DNA from: CBDDLD01 sp965250025
GTDB lineage: Bacteria > Bacteroidota > Bacteroidia > Flavobacteriales > Flavobacteriaceae
Length of the DNA: 64,000 nucleotides
Reading direction: 5' to 3'
Assembly (NCBI GenBank): GCA_965250025.1
Contig: OZ252283.1
Span: 1,302,001-1,366,000, forward strand
The translations under genes and the position numbers were made by a program. Positions 12,801 through 20,695 of the stretch are shown here, one piece after another. The notes under the pieces were generated by a model, which did not search any database, had not been told where the DNA came from, and saw nothing but the letters and a program-made list of their open reading frames with translations. The stretch's first letter is position 1. Every line of letters begins with the position of its first letter.

Positions 12801-15800
12801 TCTGATACAAACCGTGGCCCCTCAAGGCGTAGATAAATTAACACTGAATACGGCACAGAATATAGATATTGATACCGATCGTGCAAATCATACCACGACC
12901 ACATCTTTATTGCCCAATCATAGTTTAGAAACCACATACAAATACAATTCCTTAAATCAGTTAGTGGCACAAAACACACCCGATGGTGGTACTACTAAAT
13001 TTGCTTATGATAAATTAGGGCGAATTGTCATGTCTCAAAATGCAGAGCAGGCAAAGCCTATGGCGGGATTTTTTGAAGAAGTGACTTTAGTCCCTACATT
13101 TATCAATCAGGTGGGGGTAGCTATTGACGGCAATAACATTACCAAAACCAGCCCTAATGCCTGGGGAAATGCAGGAACATCTTCTCAGGAACTGATTTAC
13201 AGTAATGGATATGTAGAATGGGAAATTGGAGGAACCTATAATAGCAACCTCTCTATTATGGCCGGACTCAGTTATGTAGATGCTAATCAGGAATATCAGG
13301 ATATCGATTTTGCATTTTACTACTCTGATGACGGCACACTTTATACTTACGGTCTGCATTATGCAAACCTATACCATCAGTGGGCTGTGGGCGATAAATT
13401 GAAAATAGTCAGAACCAATAACAAAATACAATTCTTCTACAATGGGGTTCTGGAGAACGAGTATACTGATAATAACCCCTCACAACCTTTGCGATTTGAT
13501 AACTCGTTCTATTTCAATAATACGACCATATACAATGTAAAGATCGTCAATATAAGCGATACGCTTGAGCGTTATAGTTATACGGCTTATGATGCTTTAG
13601 GGCGAATTGAAGAGGCAGGGCAGTTAAGCTTGCCGCACGGGTCTTACGATATCAATGACGAAGGGCGATTGATATCCACCATAACCAGTAATGAATTGGA
13701 TGCGGTTAATGCTCAAGAGTTTCCTAATAATCTGTCTGACGTTAGAGACGATGTTACCATTACAAAATACGACAGAGCTTTTAGTCAGGAAGTAACCGGG
13801 CTTTTTGAGAATTACAGACCCTTTAACAACAGAAACAGAGTAACCGCTGTATTGCGTTATGACAATTACCCAATAGCCGATACAGATTTTAATAGCGGGT
13901 TGTTTTACAGTTACGATATTCATGGTAACGTTAAAGAGTTTGTGACCTACATTAACGATCCGCTAATGGTATTGCTGGAGCAGAACATCAAGAAGGTACA
14001 GTACGATTACGATTTAATTAGTGGTAACGTCAATATGGTGACCTATCAAAAAGGGCAAAACGACCAATTCATGCACCGTTATACCTACGATGCCGATAAC
14101 AGGATTGAGCAGGTAAGTACTTCCAGAGATGGTTTGGTGTGGGAAACTGAGGTGCAATACGATTATTACAAGCACGGGCCTCTGGCACGAACGCTTATCG
14201 GAGATAAAAAAGTACAAGGCTTGGATTATGCATATACCATACAAGGTTGGCTTAAAGGGGTCAACTCAGAACGTATTAATTATGACGATGACATAGGACG
14301 CGATGGCTATTACGGAGATCATAATAAGGTGGCCAAAGATGCTTTGGGGTACAGTTTAAATTACTATACCAATGATTATATCTCTAATCATACCAACAGG
14401 GTATTGAACCTTTCGGGGCAGAAGAGTGTTGCTACAGGAGATCTTTACAATGGAAATATCAAGCAAATGGTAACCTCATTGAGAGATTATGGCGAGCGTA
14501 AGCTGTATAGCATGTCCAATAATTATGTTTATGATCAGCTTAACAGAATCTCATCCAATACTACAGAGCGCATAGTGCAGAATAATTCTAGCGGTAGTTT
14601 TACAACGTCTGCCGGCGGCTACGATTCAAGTTATACCTATGATAAAAATGGGAACTTATCGACCCTCAGTAGAACTTCAGATGGTGTTGGTATGGACGCT
14701 TTTCAGTACATCTATTACAACGGAACGAACCAGCTTAATTTTATAGGTGAAAGCCAGACAGATCCTAACGTTTCTGATTCAGATATCGATTCTCAGACGT
14801 TTGGCAATTATGTGTATGATGATATTGGACAACTGACCTACGATGAATCAGAGAATATCAGGGTCCAATGGGATGTTTCGGGCAAAGTGAAACGAATAGA
14901 AAAGAACGGTAACGAATACATCTATTTTGTTTACGATGGCTTAGGAAACCGTATTGCTAAGATTAATGATCCTACCTACACGCCATCGGGAGGTGATATT
15001 GTTACCACCTATTATGTCAGAGATGCACAAGGCAATCCACTGGCCATATATGATATCAGCGATAAAAAACCAGACGGACAGACTCCGGGCAGGGCCCTGT
15101 TAAAACTAAAAGAACATCATATTTATGGCAGTAGCCGATTGGGAATGCAACAGTACCCGGATGAAGAAATGGCAGGTCAGAGCTATAATAATTCCGATCT
15201 TTTGAGAAGTCCACCTCCCGAAGCGCAAAGCAATATGTGTACAAATTGCGCTTATGCCTTTAACAGTAGTTCTCCGGGAGTAACGGCATTTACAGACCCC
15301 AATCTGAACATCAACTTTACCAATGGCGATAATTATGCGGTAAACAGTGACTTTACATTGTTAGAACATAATATTCTTCGACGTACCATTTACCAATTAC
15401 AAACCCTTACAGGCTTAGGGCATTATAATGGCATTCGCCTGGAGATGAAACGTACTGAAGATACAGGCAATTATAAATACGAACCTATTTTATCATTTGC
15501 CAAATATGTGCCAAACGGTGACGGTTCTTACAGTTATACTCTGAAGAAATACGAATTAAGCAACCTGACTGCAGTAGCTCAAAATGTGGACAAGCAGGAG
15601 GTGGCTTATAGTGTTGATGTTACAGGCATCGGTCAATTTGATATTACATTGGTATTTAATGGCAATACCTACAGCACATCTGCGGGGACGCTTACAGAAG
15701 AGATCACAACAAATAGCAGTGTGTATATCCTTCAGACACTTAGCACTTCTTATGTCACCAATGCCAATTTTGAACTTTGTAACTTATCCTATAACATTAA

Positions 15801-18318
15801 TAGCAATATTAAAGATTTCCGATTTACCGCTATTGGAGAACAACCGGTAAGTGGTGGTGTAACCTTACCTATTGCTACTACGGATCTTAACCGCTGGGTG
15901 CCGTCTTGTGGCCCGGATAATGATGCCGATAATGATGGTCTGCTCAATGATGAAGAAAATATGGACCCTAATGGTGATGGTGATTTTTCAGATGCTCAAG
16001 ATACGGATGGTGACGGTATTCCTGATTATTTAGATCCGGATGATGATAACGATAATGTGCTTACCATTAATGAAGATATAGATGGTAATGGGTCGGCACT
16101 TAACGACGATACTGATGGCGATGGTATTCCAAATTATTTAGATACAGATGATGATGGCGATGGCATTTCTACACTTCAGGAAGACCTGAATGGCAATAAT
16201 AATCCGGACGATGAGGATTTTGATGGCGATGGCATTCCAAACTATTTAGACAACGATGACGATAACGATAGGGTATTGACTATTGATGAGTATAATAATA
16301 ACGGCGATTTTGATGGCGACGGCCAGCCTAACTATCTAGATACCGACGATGATAACGATACCGTACCGACCAGTTTTGAGAGTACTTTTGATGATGACCC
16401 TGATGATGGTATTGACGTTTACATGTTAGATACTGACGGTGATGGTAACCCTAACCATATGGATATCGATGATGATAATGACGGTTACAATACTTTTGAA
16501 GAAGATGACAATGGCAACGGTAACCCTATAGACGATGATACCGATAATGACGGTTATCCGGACTTTTTAGACCCTTCGGACAGTGACCCTACCGTGCCGG
16601 GCATTATAGGAAAAACATTGACCAGCCGCTGGGTTGGTGATAAGCGCTATGAGCTTAGTAACCATTTAGGAAATGTACTTTCGGTAATTTCTGACCGTAA
16701 GCTTCCGGCTTTTAATGTGGGACGAACCGAGTTTGGCAGCGATACCTTTGACCAATGGGTAGGCAATGGTATGGGTATTAGCAATGTTCTGGAAAAACCT
16801 GATGGATTATTTGTTACGTATTTTGAAAACCTTGCCGGAGCCAAAAATGTGTACGGTGTTGTTGTAGGCAACACCTACAATGTACAGTTACACATTAATC
16901 GGGATAATGTTACCGCCAATTTAAAATTAAAACTATCGGATGGTGTTGGTAATGTCATTTACGATGACTTCATTAATAACAGTGGCGTATATGGGGCACA
17001 GTTTACAGCGGTGTCTACAGCATTACGAATAGAGGTCTATATTGACGGTGGGTTTACCCAAACCGAAGAATTTGTTTTAAGTGACCTTAGCATATTAGAT
17101 ATTAGTGCCGAGTACCAAACGAATGAAGTCAGCCTTGCAGGTACATTTATACCCGATGTACTGGGGTATAACGACTATTATCCTTTTGGGATGCTGCAAC
17201 CCGGACGACATGGCTCAGTGGATGGCTACCGTTACGGCTTCCAAGGGCAAGAAAAAGATGATGAGGTTAAGGGAGAAGGGAATTCTTTGAATTATAAGTA
17301 TAGGATGCATGATCCGAGAGTAGGTAGGTTCTTTGCAGAAGACCCTCTTTCTGCTCAATATCCACATAACTCACCATATGCGTTTGCTGAAAATAGAGTA
17401 ATAGATGGAATTGAATTGGAAGGTTTAGAGTGGATATTAAAAATTTATAGCCCTTCATTATCAACTAGATTTGCAAGTGCTCAGCAGGCAAATGATATTT
17501 ATCAAATGAGAGTTATAACCCAATATGCAAGAACACATCATTTTAAAAGCGATTATGGGCTAGCATCTATTGGATTGACAAAGAATTCACCTGCAGCTGT
17601 TTTATTATATGATAAAGAGGCTAATGCTGGAGTATCAGTAGAGATTCATAATTGGGAAAACAATAGTGCAAATTCAGGTAAAATTATACCTGCGGGCAGC
17701 TTTCATTTCTTTCCGTCTAGTTATTTTGATGATCCTAGTGGTAATACACCAGAAGATGCAAATTATCCAGTAGATATTAAAGGTTCAGATTTTTATGGAG
17801 AAAATGATTTTGTTGGTACAGGCTCAAGCACATTCTCAGCAGAAGCATTTGTTGGTGGTGGCGGTGGCCTAGGTGAAGGTTATGTTAAAGGATTTGGATA
17901 TTTTACTTATATTAGCTCTCTTCAAGGAGGAGGACCAAGTATAGGGGTAGAGAATGATTTTGAAATATCAAACACGGGTAAATTTACTAGTGCATGGGGT
18001 TCTGACCAATTCGCTAGCTTAGAAAATTTTGCGGGCAAAGGATTCATTAGTGGAATAGATATTGACTTACCATTAATTAGCGTAGGTTTTGGTCATTGGT
18101 ATAATGAGAGTTATGAATGGAAGGGAAGTTATTCTTCTTGGGGTACAGGATTTGGTCTTGGTATAGGAGAGGCAAATGACACCTTTACAACCATCGTAAC
18201 GCCTTCGTTGAGTAATTATAAAATTGATTATTCAGCTTGGAAAGTTAATTTAATAGGAGGAGAGGAAAAAGAATACTTACCCGCTATTAATTTACAGGAT
18301 AAAACAATTAAAGAATAA
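6832..18318 (+). CDS. RHS-repeat polymorphic toxin, 3828 aa, with variable C-terminal tip
   Basis: A signal peptide (residues 1-22, ...PGAAQS) indicates Sec export. A conserved flavobacterial RHS entry motif (VVSYFDGTLRNRQTLTK) lies near residue 345. YD/RHS repeats run from ~1978 to ~2760 (YKYNSLNQLVAQNTPDGG, FVYDGLGNRIAKI). A beta-rich insert follows, then an Asp-rich thrombospondin-3-like block at 3026-3255 (repeated DGDGIPNYLD). The RHS core spans ~3273-3533 and includes YELSNHLGNVLSVIS and DPRVGRFFAEDPLSAQYPHN, ending IELEGLE. Residues 3534-3828 form a tip unlike the rest: Gly-rich, AT-rich at DNA level, no recognised toxin motif. In known RHS systems the repeats form a shell around the C-terminal toxin, which is released at the core. 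Two small genes follow within 3 nt and are immunity candidates. The tip's activity is unknown. Confidence 0.9.
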   Translation: MHTIKHLLLLITALVFLPGAAQSVIHTEALEPSEMNVGQQLSISDPGFSTPNSAVEDPGIEIRLGILDDIVIDPSIWYTYTVDVLITTTDLVSNTPNSSYTETFFIEYNPYGNTGNFKDMDVHRVNGAQSLEIKIQSIQVYDKTNSQAIGAANPGNAFFELRFTAHRYKRLSTVLPVTNHDYVQYNATGETISGNALTADDIRINWTTITGAEYYDLEWTWIDAYSDTALSNILTASDIDLSERTFELNNTRIRTKATAYRLPLIYGEGFLVYRVRAIGYRPDAYTGNLNFEETTKLYFGQWSSGTNTKVKVGDWPGHARTYRHDSDKNWQFQASYAEDGKKKEVVSYFDGTLRNRQTLTKINTDNTAIVGEVIYDNQGRPAIEVLPVPATVASLNYKADFNRNLNNEMYSHFDFDWTDPNALSCDIDPIAGMINTSGASLYYSQNSTLKTTPKDYFIPDAQNYPFSQIQYTDDNTGRIRRKSGVGPTHQLGQGHEMKYFYGTPSQKELNRLFGYDVGYNKFYKKNTVIDPNKQISVSYIDPQGRTIATALSGNKPNAMDGLPEHNNIVGESLGAFLLGKINSGDTDTEADKNYRFSTGSFGAFSDGLVYSGNQFVNDANAVLNIAYTANINSLNICGKNYPFVYDLTLNMIDECGDPVDIGNNEVSSFTETIGSVDFSNPTTPSIYYKTFSNEPNELNIGNYTINKVLTVNEGALEQYLSDYMNSSCVLPPEYFELNLVEDNCLQTYEDCEAFKLQYPEVQDYIDARILSVQQSLVSYPEPYNALTTDQTALYTQAFTDIYNEKLATCDDIQTYEADPNAPGEFSFTGNCDVARYRLLQDFRPGQQYARYQDEDGNNIEDRFSIYNDGDNGTNNTLLPHASASDFLPVWRHPVHDNGNIYYDENGNEAFIAITPLRDLEGNFILDSNDNPIFSPEVHQDYYNDYVDANQLPLLNAEGFVMVKPQHLKHEADFITYWQNSWAESLLYYHPEVGYTSFFNAICTTTGPTGLTYTGAPNLLSASAYDEFLKTLFYTVDPSDTENTAIYQNPELDDIYTDPLMLLDHDPYFSASTNYANINSIVNGTVAIDNTYSSSNWFSLTLTLPDNSTMTVDFENELGARKALMAYALEHDFDGMGIPMWEHVYRLIICGDPTLFDCQSLGNYPTSISQLSGILNAEQLQEFWVMYRSTYLSTKNKIIYLMSNIYANQNGFYNGCIEDLSNTPFNVVQNVYPTDLVNAFIFYFNHNPSGTSYAGVCELADANQYIDQERRFLPLDYIPIIEDQEDADTAVNDADYGIWVQTGNCPNITDMEVLLQGVFTEETTLPTAGSYYTNTQYLTPDIYVALGGVIDLTNPSEPQTGANSIKLYTDINTATTVLKLYIGDTNDLDANANNGSTCTIDIDSSVNPYSWNNYGTGNGEWYISAINDVTYTGSNLGIQSFAFVATVIVSNNTAAPVEVLFNASSCANIGNCGTDGSQITDDDYDFFDPNIDLPGFDSECTNQTSVENAIMNILNALHDANNLFPTSPVDLGTMTAYNSGFLPDFFGDSNLDMELVYAAGNIYHFRLNSVNMLSFYLDIDSSFVFDEIIDVSISPNTQIGGSLLKVTYSLNNGTTQEIVSEMIAGVKVSLSGSKTVDFKCCPDDILSVNALINLINHLEDRYNQSLAVNDGYTSQELTDLIPYITLENDNLAIYDFQVTNGAMEFSFDNDGVADIKFTDITLSDLSRVDPYLNPTDYAQTAMPGYSFAKTNLFQSYIYFKNLDLRGCTDCTPVPVPPVACDTAWTLYNSTIGEDVLGGVNGDGYSDLIPGMDTLDWLDYEQFCQLGYKYIVQHYIDYADAVGLDTDGVDNPYYIPFTEFGTNPLGAGHPNTTEAITQYATYLGTLQQGIIGMSWFDYVRDVYMPTYSVCATATIPVVTPEIIPNNDCAEFIDNIIGGYANDLYAQYLESQRQYFTTQYLNAAMNDVVENLTLHHGDKEYQYTLYYYDQAGNLIQTVAPQGVDKLTLNTAQNIDIDTDRANHTTTTSLLPNHSLETTYKYNSLNQLVAQNTPDGGTTKFAYDKLGRIVMSQNAEQAKPMAGFFEEVTLVPTFINQVGVAIDGNNITKTSPNAWGNAGTSSQELIYSNGYVEWEIGGTYNSNLSIMAGLSYVDANQEYQDIDFAFYYSDDGTLYTYGLHYANLYHQWAVGDKLKIVRTNNKIQFFYNGVLENEYTDNNPSQPLRFDNSFYFNNTTIYNVKIVNISDTLERYSYTAYDALGRIEEAGQLSLPHGSYDINDEGRLISTITSNELDAVNAQEFPNNLSDVRDDVTITKYDRAFSQEVTGLFENYRPFNNRNRVTAVLRYDNYPIADTDFNSGLFYSYDIHGNVKEFVTYINDPLMVLLEQNIKKVQYDYDLISGNVNMVTYQKGQNDQFMHRYTYDADNRIEQVSTSRDGLVWETEVQYDYYKHGPLARTLIGDKKVQGLDYAYTIQGWLKGVNSERINYDDDIGRDGYYGDHNKVAKDALGYSLNYYTNDYISNHTNRVLNLSGQKSVATGDLYNGNIKQMVTSLRDYGERKLYSMSNNYVYDQLNRISSNTTERIVQNNSSGSFTTSAGGYDSSYTYDKNGNLSTLSRTSDGVGMDAFQYIYYNGTNQLNFIGESQTDPNVSDSDIDSQTFGNYVYDDIGQLTYDESENIRVQWDVSGKVKRIEKNGNEYIYFVYDGLGNRIAKINDPTYTPSGGDIVTTYYVRDAQGNPLAIYDISDKKPDGQTPGRALLKLKEHHIYGSSRLGMQQYPDEEMAGQSYNNSDLLRSPPPEAQSNMCTNCAYAFNSSSPGVTAFTDPNLNINFTNGDNYAVNSDFTLLEHNILRRTIYQLQTLTGLGHYNGIRLEMKRTEDTGNYKYEPILSFAKYVPNGDGSYSYTLKKYELSNLTAVAQNVDKQEVAYSVDVTGIGQFDITLVFNGNTYSTSAGTLTEEITTNSSVYILQTLSTSYVTNANFELCNLSYNINSNIKDFRFTAIGEQPVSGGVTLPIATTDLNRWVPSCGPDNDADNDGLLNDEENMDPNGDGDFSDAQDTDGDGIPDYLDPDDDNDNVLTINEDIDGNGSALNDDTDGDGIPNYLDTDDDGDGISTLQEDLNGNNNPDDEDFDGDGIPNYLDNDDDNDRVLTIDEYNNNGDFDGDGQPNYLDTDDDNDTVPTSFESTFDDDPDDGIDVYMLDTDGDGNPNHMDIDDDNDGYNTFEEDDNGNGNPIDDDTDNDGYPDFLDPSDSDPTVPGIIGKTLTSRWVGDKRYELSNHLGNVLSVISDRKLPAFNVGRTEFGSDTFDQWVGNGMGISNVLEKPDGLFVTYFENLAGAKNVYGVVVGNTYNVQLHINRDNVTANLKLKLSDGVGNVIYDDFINNSGVYGAQFTAVSTALRIEVYIDGGFTQTEEFVLSDLSILDISAEYQTNEVSLAGTFIPDVLGYNDYYPFGMLQPGRHGSVDGYRYGFQGQEKDDEVKGEGNSLNYKYRMHDPRVGRFFAEDPLSAQYPHNSPYAFAENRVIDGIELEGLEWILKIYSPSLSTRFASAQQANDIYQMRVITQYARTHHFKSDYGLASIGLTKNSPAAVLLYDKEANAGVSVEIHNWENNSANSGKIIPAGSFHFFPSSYFDDPSGNTPEDANYPVDIKGSDFYGENDFVGTGSSTFSAEAFVGGGGGLGEGYVKGFGYFTYISSLQGGGPSIGVENDFEISNTGKFTSAWGSDQFASLENFAGKGFISGIDIDLPLISVGFGHWYNESYEWKGSYSSWGTGFGLGIGEANDTFTTIVTPSLSNYKIDYSAWKVNLIGGEEKEYLPAINLQDKTIKE

Positions 18319-18321
18319 AAT

Positions 18322-18522
18322 ATGAAGAGAACAATCTTTGTATTACAAATCATTGTAGTTCATATTTGGTTTATTTTAAGCACAGTTACATTAGTTAAAC
18401 AATATTATAAAAACAAATGCAATTATTGTACTGACAGTCAGTATATATTGTTTGGTTTGTCTGTAACCTTACTTATTGTTTTCTACGTTAACTTGATCCT
18501 AAGAAAAAGAAAGAGTAAATGA
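18322..18522 (+). CDS. Small two-TM protein, candidate immunity protein
   Basis: This 66-residue protein starts 3 nt after the RHS toxin stop. It has two hydrophobic segments (about residues 5-24 and 44-60) separated by a polar loop with a CNYC motif, and ends in a basic tail (RKRKSK), so both termini are probably cytoplasmic. Its DNA is as AT-rich as the toxin tip. Hand counts of two 60-nt lines gave 14 and 18 G/C. Position and composition argue that it travelled with the tip. Small multi-TM proteins are the usual immunity type for membrane-acting toxins, so it is a good candidate for protecting the producer. No family is recognised. Confidence 0.65.
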   Translation: MKRTIFVLQIIVVHIWFILSTVTLVKQYYKNKCNYCTDSQYILFGLSVTLLIVFYVNLILRKRKSK

Positions 18523-18839
18523 AAATTATAACAGGTATTTTAGCTATATATTTTATTCTTTTTCAAGATCATACACACTGTTACTATAGCTCTTTTGATA
18601 TGACAGAACAAAAACTATGCTTGGATAAAGGCAGTTTTACTTTTACTGAACTAGAGTTAAACGATGAAATAGTTATTCGAGGCTATTATTCTTTTGTAAG
18701 GGATACTTTAATTTTGAATGAAGGATTTATTGGTGGTAAACATATTTTTGAGAATGAAATCAAATTAGTTAGAAAGAATAAAAAACTATATCACCTTTAT
18801 GAAGGTAAATTGTCTAAATTATATTTTAGGGAAAAGTGA
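18519..18839 (+). CDS. Second small gene behind toxin tip, candidate immunity or accessory protein
   Basis: This 106-residue protein overlaps the preceding two-TM gene by 4 nt (ATGA). An N-terminal hydrophobic segment (about residues 3-16) could be a signal peptide or anchor. The remainder is a compact polar beta-rich domain (FTFTELELNDEIVIRGYYSF) with a Lys-rich C-terminus. There is no lipobox and no known domain. It shares the low GC of the tip and of the first small gene, consistent with one imported toxin/immunity cassette. Either small gene could be the immunity factor, or both together. A hairpin follows at 18850. Confidence 0.6.
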   Translation: MKIITGILAIYFILFQDHTHCYYSSFDMTEQKLCLDKGSFTFTELELNDEIVIRGYYSFVRDTLILNEGFIGGKHIFENEIKLVRKNKKLYHLYEGKLSKLYFREK

Positions 18840-18849
18840 GTTTAAATGG

Positions 18850-18876
18850 TAGTGTAGTAAACTAGTTAATACACTA
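18850..18876 (+). terminator. Hairpin after RHS operon, possible terminator
   Basis: TAGTGTA at 18850-18856 pairs with TACACTA at 18870-18876. The 13-nt loop contains a further AACTAGTT palindrome. An AT-rich stretch (attttataattt) follows rather than a clean T run, so it is a weak terminator candidate. It lies 10 nt after the last gene of the toxin operon. Confidence 0.35.
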
Positions 18877-19120
18877 ATTTTATAATTTAAATGATTAAAA
18901 ACCAGTAGTTAGAAGGGGTAGTATCCAAATTTAGGACATAACTAAATAAAGAGGTTCAGTTGTTGAAAATCTGTGATTATAGAATCTGATAATAAAGAGA
19001 AGGACAATCTGTAGACTTTAATTAAACCTTTAAATCGTATTGATAATACGTTACTAGCAATTTTTAGATAATGTTTTAAGTTTTACAGAAATATATTATT
19101 TCTTTGTAGTTGTTTTACAG
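18877..19120. other. Intergenic spacer between RHS operon and propeller gene
   Basis: No ORF or RNA is recognised. A near-consensus -7 element (TTTCTTTG against TAnnTTTG) lies about 15 nt before the next start at 19121, without a convincing -33 box. No remnant RHS core or orphan tip cassette was seen here. Confidence 0.4.
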
Positions 19121-20176
19121 ATGCTTATGAAATATACATATATCACATTAATTTTCAGTGTTATAACTCAAATAGCTTTGGCGCAAATAACGACAGTCGT
19201 TAATAATTTAGACGTCCCGTCCCGTTGTTTGCTGATCGGTGACGAGCTGTATTTTTCTCAAGATAATGAGGTCTCAAAAATAGATCTTACAGATACCAAT
19301 CCCATTCCGGTTGTTGTAGAATCCATATTACAAAGGCCTGAAGGTTTGGCAATATCCGGGAATGAGCTGTATATAGCTGCTTTTGAGAACGGCGATATTT
19401 ATAAAATTGATCTCACAGAAGAGAACCCGTATCCTACCTTTGTCGTAAGCTCAGGTCAAACCCCCAATATGCTGTTATTACATGGCACTGATCTTTACTA
19501 TACCGATAATACCGGAGGTAGCTTATACCGGTTTAATATCAACTGGCCCTTAAACACTTCAGCAGAATTGGTGACTAGTGCCTTTACCGATGGACCGATC
19601 GGTTTGGAGATCAAAGACAATTACCTGTACATTTCAGAAGCCATTACATTTGGAGGAGGCCGATTACACCGTTTAGACCTTACATCTCCAATGCCGGTAT
19701 TGGAAGAACTGTTAAACAATTTAGAACGCCCTATAGGGATGGAATTTCGTGGCAACGATCTATACATTGCACAAATGGATGGTGATAATATCATTAAGGT
19801 AGATGTAACCCAAACCCCAATGGTAGCGGAGGAAGTTATTGCCATTAATAGCCCTACGGATATTACTTTTTATAACGATACCATGTACATTATTAGATGG
19901 TCGGATAACGTCATATCTAAAGTAGATTTAGATCAGTTGAGTATAACAGAAGTAGAAAAGCCTAAAATTGCATTAACCACCAACCCGGTAAGGCGTTATT
20001 TGGAGTTTACAGGTATTGTTACCCCTAAACCCTATAGCGTTTATGATATTAATGGAAGAATGCTTAAAGCAGGTAAAATAGATGCCCATAACCCCACCAT
20101 AGATGTATCAACCTTATCTCATGGTTCTTATTTTGTAAATGTCGAAGCTGTTCATTTAAAGTTTCTTAAAATTTAG
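19121..20176 (+). CDS. T9SS-sorted beta-propeller (NHL/SMP-30-like) protein
   Basis: A signal peptide covers about residues 1-22 (...IALAQ). The start could equally be the ATG at 19127, which gives a tidier signal peptide. Residues ~25-275 contain repeated blades of the pattern G-(D/N)-(E/D)-LY-(I/F)-(A/S) followed by KIDLTD/RLDLTS, typical of NHL- or SMP-30-like propellers. The final ~70 residues (IALTTNPVRRYLEF ... YSVYDINGRMLKAGKI ... GSYFVNV) match a type A T9SS sorting domain, so the protein should be exported across the outer membrane by the gliding-associated secretion system. No catalytic residues are apparent; a binding or adhesive role is likely. Confidence 0.8.
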   Translation: MLMKYTYITLIFSVITQIALAQITTVVNNLDVPSRCLLIGDELYFSQDNEVSKIDLTDTNPIPVVVESILQRPEGLAISGNELYIAAFENGDIYKIDLTEENPYPTFVVSSGQTPNMLLLHGTDLYYTDNTGGSLYRFNINWPLNTSAELVTSAFTDGPIGLEIKDNYLYISEAITFGGGRLHRLDLTSPMPVLEELLNNLERPIGMEFRGNDLYIAQMDGDNIIKVDVTQTPMVAEEVIAINSPTDITFYNDTMYIIRWSDNVISKVDLDQLSITEVEKPKIALTTNPVRRYLEFTGIVTPKPYSVYDINGRMLKAGKIDAHNPTIDVSTLSHGSYFVNVEAVHLKFLKI

Positions 20177-20695
20177 TCTACCACCAATACAATATTTTAA
20201 ACTATGAGGAGATAGTTTCGACTATTTTTGATATTGTTTGTGCCAAATGTGTACCATAAAAGCGTTATTCCCTTTAAAATAAGGCATATTACTTTCTGTA
20301 TTGGAAAATGATAACAGTTAGAGGAATTTGTCTTATAAGTTTTAATTCATTTTAAGCTTGTGATAAAGATTAATATTTCACTATTGTTTCATCAAATCAT
20401 GAAAATAGTATTTAAGAGGTTATAAAATATGGGATATGAGCTTTCGTTCAAACCCTATCGCGGTTATTAAGAAGGTTCAAATAGTTTTATTATCTCAAGA
20501 CAATTAAAAAAAAGTTTTAAAAGATTAAATTTTTTTCATTATATTTATATCATAAGCACTTGATTATGAGTGGTTAATCTTCTCCCTTGTTTTTAATTAA
20601 TAGCACTTTTTGATATAGTATATATCCAATAACAGGTATTGACTACTAATACTTGTCTACAGGATAAGGTAGTTATTAATTAAAATCTTATAAGA
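20177..20695. other. 519-nt AT-rich intergenic region
   Basis: No coding frame of useful length, no RNA gene and no RHS remnant were recognised. A 7-bp hairpin (AAACTAT / ATAGTTT, 20199-20218) follows the propeller gene but lacks a T run. The stretch from ~20500 to 20600 is very A/T-rich. It separates the toxin locus from the phospholipase cluster and could mark an old insertion boundary, but no repeats supporting that were found. Confidence 0.4.

Noticed and set aside
15900..16600. Short-period DNA repetition that could suggest a repeat array
   Set aside because: It is the coding sequence of the Asp-rich TSP3-like units in frame with the RHS protein, not a CRISPR or satellite.
20199..20218. 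7-bp hairpin after the propeller gene as terminator
   Set aside because: No T run follows the stem and the stem is AT-rich, so it would be weak; mentioned only in the spacer entry.
20447..20457. GTTCAAACC-like string resembling a tRNA T-loop
   Set aside because: No matching acceptor, D or anticodon stem could be built around it.
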